NCBI GenBank assembly: GCA_945871455.1
Contig: CAMBXJ010000051.1
Coordinates: 1-14,125 of the forward strand
Direction: 5' to 3'
Source: Asaia bogorensis
Lineage (GTDB): Bacteria > Pseudomonadota > Alphaproteobacteria > Acetobacterales > Acetobacteraceae
Length of the DNA stretch: 14,125 nt
Part shown: in pieces, positions 8,116 through 14,125 of the stretch
Layout of the letters: every line of letters begins with the position of its first letter
Numbering within the stretch: the first letter of the stretch is position 1
Position numbers and translations under genes: made by a program
The notes under the pieces: model-generated
What the model saw: the letters and a program-made list of their open reading frames with translations, nothing else
The model's database searches: none
Told to the model about the DNA's origin: nothing

Positions 8116-8402
8116 GTTGGCTCCTTTCTGCCGTAATATTCATCATATCGCCGATCAAATCGGCGGACACGACGAGCATGCTCAGAAATTAACGGCAATT
8201 GCTGCGACGCACAATGAGAATTTGTGGCCATTTTCGGCATTTTCTTCACAATGCCTATAATTCGTCTATTCTATGACCACACAACGTCCATGTGGCCCAT
8301 TAATTGATCAGTGACGCCTGGCGGCGCCACAGCCCCCGCCGACCATTGCCCCCCACCACACAACCCGTAAACTCCGGCCCAGCAAAATGCCGGAGGAAAC
8401 CC
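8116..8402. promoter_or_regulatory. Divergent control region between the ABC operon and the hydrolase/monooxygenase operon
   Basis: This region is clearly more AT-rich than the flanking genes. On the + strand it has a perfect TATAAT at 8256-8261, with only a weak -35 (TTCGGC at 8233-8238, 17-nt spacer). On the - strand TATGAT (8147-8142) is a weak -10 candidate for the ABC operon. Possible regulator sites include the perfect palindromes GAGCATGCTC (8174-8183) and GCAATTGC (8195-8202). There are also the inverted arms CACAA/TTGTG (8210-8226) and a tandem CATTTTCGG/CATTTTCTT (8229-8246). No regulator gene is nearby. A shared site could co-regulate both operons, but that is inference. Confidence 0.45.
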
Positions 8403-8441
8403 ATGGGCACCCCACCAAGCCCCGCGGCCATCAGACCATGA
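8403..8441 (+). CDS. Possible 12-aa leader peptide coupled to the hydrolase gene
   Basis: The reading frame ATG (8403) to TGA (8439-8441) encodes MGTPPSPAAIRP. An excellent Shine-Dalgarno, GGAGGA (8392-8397), sits 5 nt before this ATG. Its stop overlaps the ATG of the hydrolase in an ATGA (8438-8441). The hydrolase start itself has no good SD of its own. The simplest reading is a short Pro-rich leader ORF that loads ribosomes and passes them to the hydrolase. Alternatively the SD acts at long range on 8438, or the hydrolase starts at 8387 and the frame is chance. Confidence 0.4.
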   Translation: MGTPPSPAAIRP

Positions 8442-9211
8442 GCCGTCATGTCACCGTCGCGGGCGTCTCGCTCGAAATCGAGGAACGCGGTCAAGGCCGT
8501 CCATTGCTGTTCCTGCATGCCGGAGAGGGCCTGCAACCCCAGCGCCCCTGGCTGGACACACTGGCCGGATCGTTCCGCGTTATCGCGCCACACCACCCCG
8601 GGTTCGGCGGCTCCGCCCTGCCCGACTGGTTCGGCACCGTCGATGACCTCGCCTATCTCTATCTCGATCTCGCCAAACAGCTCGAACTCGACAAGGCACT
8701 GCTCGTCGGGTCCTGCTTCGGGGGTTGGGTCGCCGCCGAGATGGCCGTCCGCGACACCTCCCCCTTCGCCGGCCTCCTCCTCGCCGCGCCGCTCGGCATC
8801 AAGATCGGCGGCGTGCTGGATCGCGACATTGCCGACATGCACGGCATGCCCCGCGCCGAGTTCATGAAGCTGGCCTGGGCCGACCCCACCCTCGGGGCGA
8901 TCGACCACACCGCCCTGCCGGATACCGAGCTGGCCGGCATTGCGCGCGGTCGCGAGGCGCTCGCGCTGTTCGGCTGGAAGCCATACATGCACAACCCCAG
9001 GCTCCGGCGCTGGCTGCACCGGATCGACATCCCGACCAGGCTGCTCTGGGGCGAGCAGGATGGTATCGTCTCGCAGGCCTATGGCCGGGGATGGCAGGCC
9101 GAGATCGTCGGTGCCACCATGGAAATCATGGCCGCCGCCGGCCACTATCCGCACTGGGAACAGCCCCGGGCGTTCGCCGATCGCGTCACCACATTCGCCA
9201 AGACACTCTAG
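8438..9211 (+). CDS. Alpha/beta-fold hydrolase with a Cys at the nucleophile position
   Basis: The 257-aa cytosolic alpha/beta hydrolase starts with ATG 8438, where homology-like sequence begins (MSRHVTVAGVSLEIEERGQG). An in-frame ATG at 8387 would add 17 residues but has no visible SD. The fold is clear: PLLFLHAGEG near the oxyanion site, VIAPHHPGFGGS after strand 4, and the nucleophile elbow VGSCFGGW. The elbow places Cys93 (TGC at 8714-8716) where most relatives have Ser. Asp208 (LLWGEQDGIV) and His236 (AAGHYPHW) complete a Cys-Asp-His triad. Dienelactone hydrolase also uses Cys in this fold. The reaction is unknown; ester, lactone or amide hydrolysis of the co-transcribed monooxygenase's product is plausible. 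RutD, an alpha/beta hydrolase, works downstream of RutA in uracil catabolism, but I cannot show orthology. A 19-nt gap precedes the next gene. Confidence 0.88.
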   Translation: MSRHVTVAGVSLEIEERGQGRPLLFLHAGEGLQPQRPWLDTLAGSFRVIAPHHPGFGGSALPDWFGTVDDLAYLYLDLAKQLELDKALLVGSCFGGWVAAEMAVRDTSPFAGLLLAAPLGIKIGGVLDRDIADMHGMPRAEFMKLAWADPTLGAIDHTALPDTELAGIARGREALALFGWKPYMHNPRLRRWLHRIDIPTRLLWGEQDGIVSQAYGRGWQAEIVGATMEIMAAAGHYPHWEQPRAFADRVTTFAKTL

Positions 9212-9230
9212 GCAGACAGGAGCCACGACA

Positions 9231-10421
9231 ATGCGCACCTGGTATTTCTCCGAGATGGCCTACCACCCGGCATGGGAAAAAGGCCTCGCCCGTGGGTCCC
9301 TGCGGGTGAATTTCCCCAGCGAGAATGTCGACCCGGTCGAGGCCGGCAAACTCCTCAATCGCTATCTGGATGAATTCGCCCTCTGCGACGAGGTCGGCCT
9401 CGACATCATGGTGAATGAGCATCACAGCACCGCCACCTGCATGACGGTATCAGTGCCGATGGCGCTGTCGATCATTGCCCGCGAAACCAAGAAGGCACGC
9501 CTGCTGACCCTGGGCAATCCGATCGCCAACCGCCCCGACCCGGTGCGCGTGGCCGAGGAAATGGCCTGGCTCGACTGTGTCAGCGGCGGCCGGCTGGAAA
9601 TGGGCCTGGTCAAGGGCGCACCTTACGAAATCGCGCCCGCCAACTCCAATCCCGCGCGCCTGATGCGGCGCTACTGGGAAGCGCATGACCTGATCCTGAA
9701 GGCCATGTCCACCACTTCCGGACCGTTCAGTTGGGAAGGGGAGTTCTTCCATTATCGGAACGTCAACATCTGGCCGAGGGCGATCCAGCAGCCCACGCCA
9801 CCGGTGTGGATGACCGGCATGAGCGTGGAAACCGGCACCCTGGCAGCCGAACGCGGCCATGTCGTTGGCACCTTGTTGTCGGGCGGCCTGGCGAAACCGA
9901 TGTACGACGCCTACCGCAAGCGCGCCCGCGAACTGGGATGGGAAGCCGGACCGGATCGCTTCGCCTTCGCCGCCATCATCGGCGTCGGCAATACCAGGGA
10001 AGAAGGGCTGCGCCGGGCCGATATCATCGCAGACTACGTTCGAACGTCCCCGGTCGTCGCCGAAGAGTTCAGCAATCCGCCCGGCTATAACTCCCTGGGC
10101 GCGAATGTCGCGATCCTGAAATCCGGACCGCGCGGCAACCGGATTGTCAGCGACCAGAAGGGCAATCCGATCAACCACCGCACCGCCACCGTGCAGCAGT
10201 TCATGGACACCGACACCGTGTTCGCCGGCACACCTGACGATGTCTACAACCAGTTGAAGGCCTTCAATGCCCGGATGGGCGGCGTTGGGCACCTGTTGTT
10301 CTTCGGACAGGGCGGCTACCTGACCCATCAGGAAGCCAAGGCGAACATCGCCCTGTTCGGCAAGGAGGTCGCGCCAAGGCTTAAGGACCTGGGAATGCCG
10401 GAAACCGTCGCCGCGGAATAG
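9231..10421 (+). CDS. LLM class flavin-dependent oxidoreductase (bacterial luciferase-like)
   Basis: The 396-aa TIM-barrel monooxygenase starts with ATG 9231 after ACAGGAG (9216-9222). Family hallmarks are the early strand motif VGLDIMVNEHHSTATCM, the conserved stretch ARLLTLGNPIANRPDPVRVAEEMAWLD, and SGGRLEMGLVKGAPYE, the phosphate/flavin side of the barrel. PPVWMTGMSVETGTLAAERGH and a C-terminal TVFAGTPDDVYNQLKAF segment follow. Enzymes of this class use reduced FMN from a separate reductase to oxygenate small organics such as aldehydes, terpenes or amines. No reductase is encoded in the window, so one must come from elsewhere. It is only distantly related to the RutA-like protein on the other strand and is probably co-transcribed with the Cys-hydrolase. 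Substrate unknown. Confidence 0.9.
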   Translation: MRTWYFSEMAYHPAWEKGLARGSLRVNFPSENVDPVEAGKLLNRYLDEFALCDEVGLDIMVNEHHSTATCMTVSVPMALSIIARETKKARLLTLGNPIANRPDPVRVAEEMAWLDCVSGGRLEMGLVKGAPYEIAPANSNPARLMRRYWEAHDLILKAMSTTSGPFSWEGEFFHYRNVNIWPRAIQQPTPPVWMTGMSVETGTLAAERGHVVGTLLSGGLAKPMYDAYRKRARELGWEAGPDRFAFAAIIGVGNTREEGLRRADIIADYVRTSPVVAEEFSNPPGYNSLGANVAILKSGPRGNRIVSDQKGNPINHRTATVQQFMDTDTVFAGTPDDVYNQLKAFNARMGGVGHLLFFGQGGYLTHQEAKANIALFGKEVAPRLKDLGMPETVAAE

Positions 10422-10959
10422 GCCCGGACCCCAGCCTGCCGATAGATGCCCGTCCCAACCCGCCTGGGACGGGACGCATGTGGTCCGAGACGCCGCGGGG
10501 CGGTTTACGGGTTCCGTGAGGCCTGACCCTTTGGGTGGCCTCGGGCCTGCCCGACGCGACAGTGAGGCACGATCGTTCAAACAAGAGATGTTCGTCGCGA
10601 CCACTTCCGTTGCCCGCGGCAGCCGATCGCGATCGGCGATCATCGCTTCTCTCGCCCTTGCGCGCGAGGCCCCCTGCCCATCATGCTCGGCATCGTTGGG
10701 CCCAAACCGAACTCGTTTTGCTTGCCAGCGACAACTCGCGATCGTATTGTCACGAGCGGAGCGTTAAAACTGAGACATTCCTGTTTTTGTGCCTGGTTCT
10801 TCGGGCGTCAGGATAATCGACAATCGGGCTGGCAACATCGCGCAAGGCTTGTGACTAGACTATCTCAGTCCTGCTTCTCAGTCCGGTCATGTAGCTGCAA
10901 GAACCGCCCATCATCAGCGCCACAGCAAAGCCAGAATATTTTTAACGGGGGAAGCAACC
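10422..10959. other. 538-bp noncoding stretch with several inverted and direct repeats
   Basis: I see no credible gene here; the open frames lack SD sequences and family resemblance. After the terminator hairpin come a second hairpin (GAGGCC 10518-10523 with GGCCTC 10537-10542, plus CCC/GGG around a TTT loop) and a perfect 16-bp palindrome at 10622-10637. A spaced direct repeat, TCTCAGTCC, occurs at 10863-10871 and 10876-10884. The last 200 bp become less GC-rich, as expected for the promoter and leader of the next gene. No standard promoter pair is evident. Confidence 0.45.
10449..10473 (+). terminator. Hairpin terminator after the monooxygenase gene
   Basis: A perfect 9-bp stem, CCCGTCCCA (10449-10457) with TGGGACGGG (10465-10473), has a 7-nt loop and starts 28 nt after the stop. 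No T-tract follows the stem. Confidence 0.55.
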
Positions 10960-11769
10960 ATGAAAAACAGATCACAGCGTATCGTTGGCATTGTTGTCCT
11001 GATCGTGGCGTTGACCATGGCAACTACTTCGTCGGTCTACGCAACGCTCGTCAGCGCCTGGCGGGCAGAAGGCAATACGCTCGATTCGGCCGGCGGTAAC
11101 CATGGCATCCTCCAGGGCGGGCTGACATTCACGCCCGGAGTGGTGGGTCAGGCGTTCCGTTTCAACGGCACCGATGCAGGCATCAGTGTCCTGAATAATG
11201 CCACCCTGAATTTCCTGGGAGGCGATCTCTCCATAACGACCTGGGTCCGATTTACGACGAATTTCCCCGCGGGAAACATTCTGTTCCTGAACTATGGCGG
11301 TCTTCAAACTTACTTTCTGAGCCTGAATATCACGGAGCAGCCCAATCTCTATTTTCGCGATGGCGGGGCTAATTTCGTGTCCACTACCGGAACCACGGTC
11401 CTGAACGATGGCAACTGGCATCATCTCGCGGCCGTGCGTAGCGGCACGACCGGATCGGTCTATGTCGATGGGGTTCTGCAGAACAGCGTCACCAATCCCG
11501 CGGTGGGCGTTGTAGATGTCAGCCCCGCTACCTACGCCCGCATTGGCTGGGCAGCCACCGGCCCCACCAACGCCCAACTCAATGCCACCGCGGATGCCCG
11601 CTTCGCGGGGGATATCGACGAACTCCTGATTTTCAACCACGCCCTATCCGCAGCGGACATAGAGGCCGCCGCCACGGTGCCAGAGCCAACTTCCATGGCC
11701 CTTTTGGCGGGCGGCCTGGTGTTGATGGTCAGCCGCCACCGCGCGAAAGGCCGTCGAATGAAAGGCTAG
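10960..11769 (+). CDS. Secreted LamG-like (concanavalin A-like) protein with PEP-CTERM sorting signal
   Basis: The 269-aa protein starts with ATG 10960, preceded by GGGGGAAG (10947-10954). A Sec signal peptide (basic MKNRSQR, then IVGIVVLIVALTM) ends at a likely VYA site (residue 28). Residues about 30-230 form a LamG jelly-roll, with the hallmarks LVSAWRAEGNTLDSAGGNHG, GVVGQAFRFNGTD, SITTWVRF, NDGNWHHLAAVRSG, SVYVDG and AGDIDELLIFNHALS. The C-terminus is a canonical PEP-CTERM signal: VPEPTS (240-245), a short hydrophobic helix (MALLAGGLVLMV) and a basic tail (RHRAKGRR). Such proteins are processed by an exosortase and are associated with extracellular polysaccharide or surface display. No exosortase is in the window. 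The gene looks less GC-rich than its neighbours and stands alone, so recent acquisition or relaxed codon use is possible. Confidence 0.93.
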   Translation: MKNRSQRIVGIVVLIVALTMATTSSVYATLVSAWRAEGNTLDSAGGNHGILQGGLTFTPGVVGQAFRFNGTDAGISVLNNATLNFLGGDLSITTWVRFTTNFPAGNILFLNYGGLQTYFLSLNITEQPNLYFRDGGANFVSTTGTTVLNDGNWHHLAAVRSGTTGSVYVDGVLQNSVTNPAVGVVDVSPATYARIGWAATGPTNAQLNATADARFAGDIDELLIFNHALSAADIEAAATVPEPTSMALLAGGLVLMVSRHRAKGRRMKG

Positions 11770-11770
11770 C

Positions 11771-11796
11771 GCGGTTTCACACTGCCTGGAAACCGC
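11771..11796 (+). terminator. Stem-loop just after the PEP-CTERM gene
   Basis: GCGGTTT (11771-11777) can pair with AAACCGC (11790-11796) around a 12-nt loop, two bases after the stop. The right arm is repeated at once (AAACCGC 11797-11803). It may terminate the PEP-CTERM transcript, or it may be the edge of the repeat element that follows. Confidence 0.35.
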
Positions 11797-11870
11797 AAAC
11801 CGCTCTAGCTCTTCGTTTGATCGCATGATTCACGCACTGTTTCGTTCCGCTCAGCACGATCATGCTCTGA
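11790..11870. repeat. Probable dispersed palindromic intergenic repeat
   Basis: The stretch runs AAACCGCTCTAGCTCTTCG, then GCATGAT (11823-11829), and about 29 nt later its complement ATCATGC (11859-11865) followed by TCTGA. The order CTCTAG-CTCTT-CGTTTG-GCATGAT ... ATCATGCTC resembles, from memory, the RIME-type imperfect palindromes scattered through alphaproteobacterial intergenic regions. Only one copy is in this window, so repeat status is inferred. Confidence 0.4.
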
Positions 11871-11944
11871 AGTTCGCGCCGGTCGCTCAACTACCGCTCG
11901 TGCTTGGCGGCGTGTCTCGGAACCGGCGCGCATCGGCCCGCTGA

Positions 11945-14125
<2,181 letters not shown>

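Noticed and set aside
8300..9238. Long - strand open frame opposite the alpha/beta hydrolase
   Set aside because: It is the mirror frame of the hydrolase, Gly/Glu-rich, with no family match.
9450..10643. Long - strand open frame opposite the second LLM monooxygenase
   Set aside because: It overlaps the whole conserved monooxygenase and its terminator, and the translation resembles antisense composition only.
10825..10850. Possible sigma-54 (-24/-12) promoter around TGGCAACATCGCGCAA upstream of the PEP-CTERM gene
   Set aside because: The GG-to-GC spacing is one base short and the -12 element does not match, so I do not call it.

Overview
The window is GC-rich (clearly above 60% in the genes). 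Its gene families, a TAT-exported PotD-type binding protein, a PEP-CTERM protein and a LigA with an alphaproteobacterial feel all suggest an alphaproteobacterium, plausibly Rhodospirillales/Acetobacteraceae. That placement is inference from gene content and style; there is no rRNA here to confirm it.

Layout. (1) 1-473, + strand: the 3' part of a DUF1003 inner-membrane protein, cut by the window edge. (2) 527-2251, - strand: an amidohydrolase of the N-acyl-D-amino-acid deacylase family, divergent from (3) 2394-2858, + strand: a small MaoC-like hotdog protein whose usual catalytic Asp/His positions are replaced. (4) 8115-2937, - strand: a tightly packed five-gene operon encoding a TAT-exported solute-binding protein, a RutA-like flavin monooxygenase, two PotB/PotC-type permeases and a PotA-type ATPase. 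Its junctions are a 15-nt gap, an ATGA overlap, a 1-nt gap and a 4-nt gap. (5) 8438-10421, + strand, divergent from the operon: an alpha/beta hydrolase with a Cys at the nucleophile position, then a second luciferase-like monooxygenase. (6) 10422-10959: a structured noncoding stretch. (7) 10960-11769, + strand: a secreted LamG-like protein with a C-terminal PEP-CTERM anchor. (8) 11770-12061: an intergenic region holding what looks like a dispersed palindromic repeat. (9) 12062 to the window end, + strand: ligA (NAD+-dependent DNA ligase), cut inside its BRCT domain.

How the genes may work together. Blocks 2-5 read as one uptake-and-catabolism locus. A polyamine-type ABC importer is co-translated with an oxygenase of the uracil-ring-opening RutA family. 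A second flavin monooxygenase, a hydrolase, an amidohydrolase and a hotdog protein surround it. No RutB/C/E/F/G homologue and no flavin reductase are present, so this is not a standard uracil (rut) operon. The substrate cannot be read from the sequence; an N-containing or amide compound is the best guess. This locus is the main candidate for an undescribed system. The PEP-CTERM gene and ligA appear unrelated to it.
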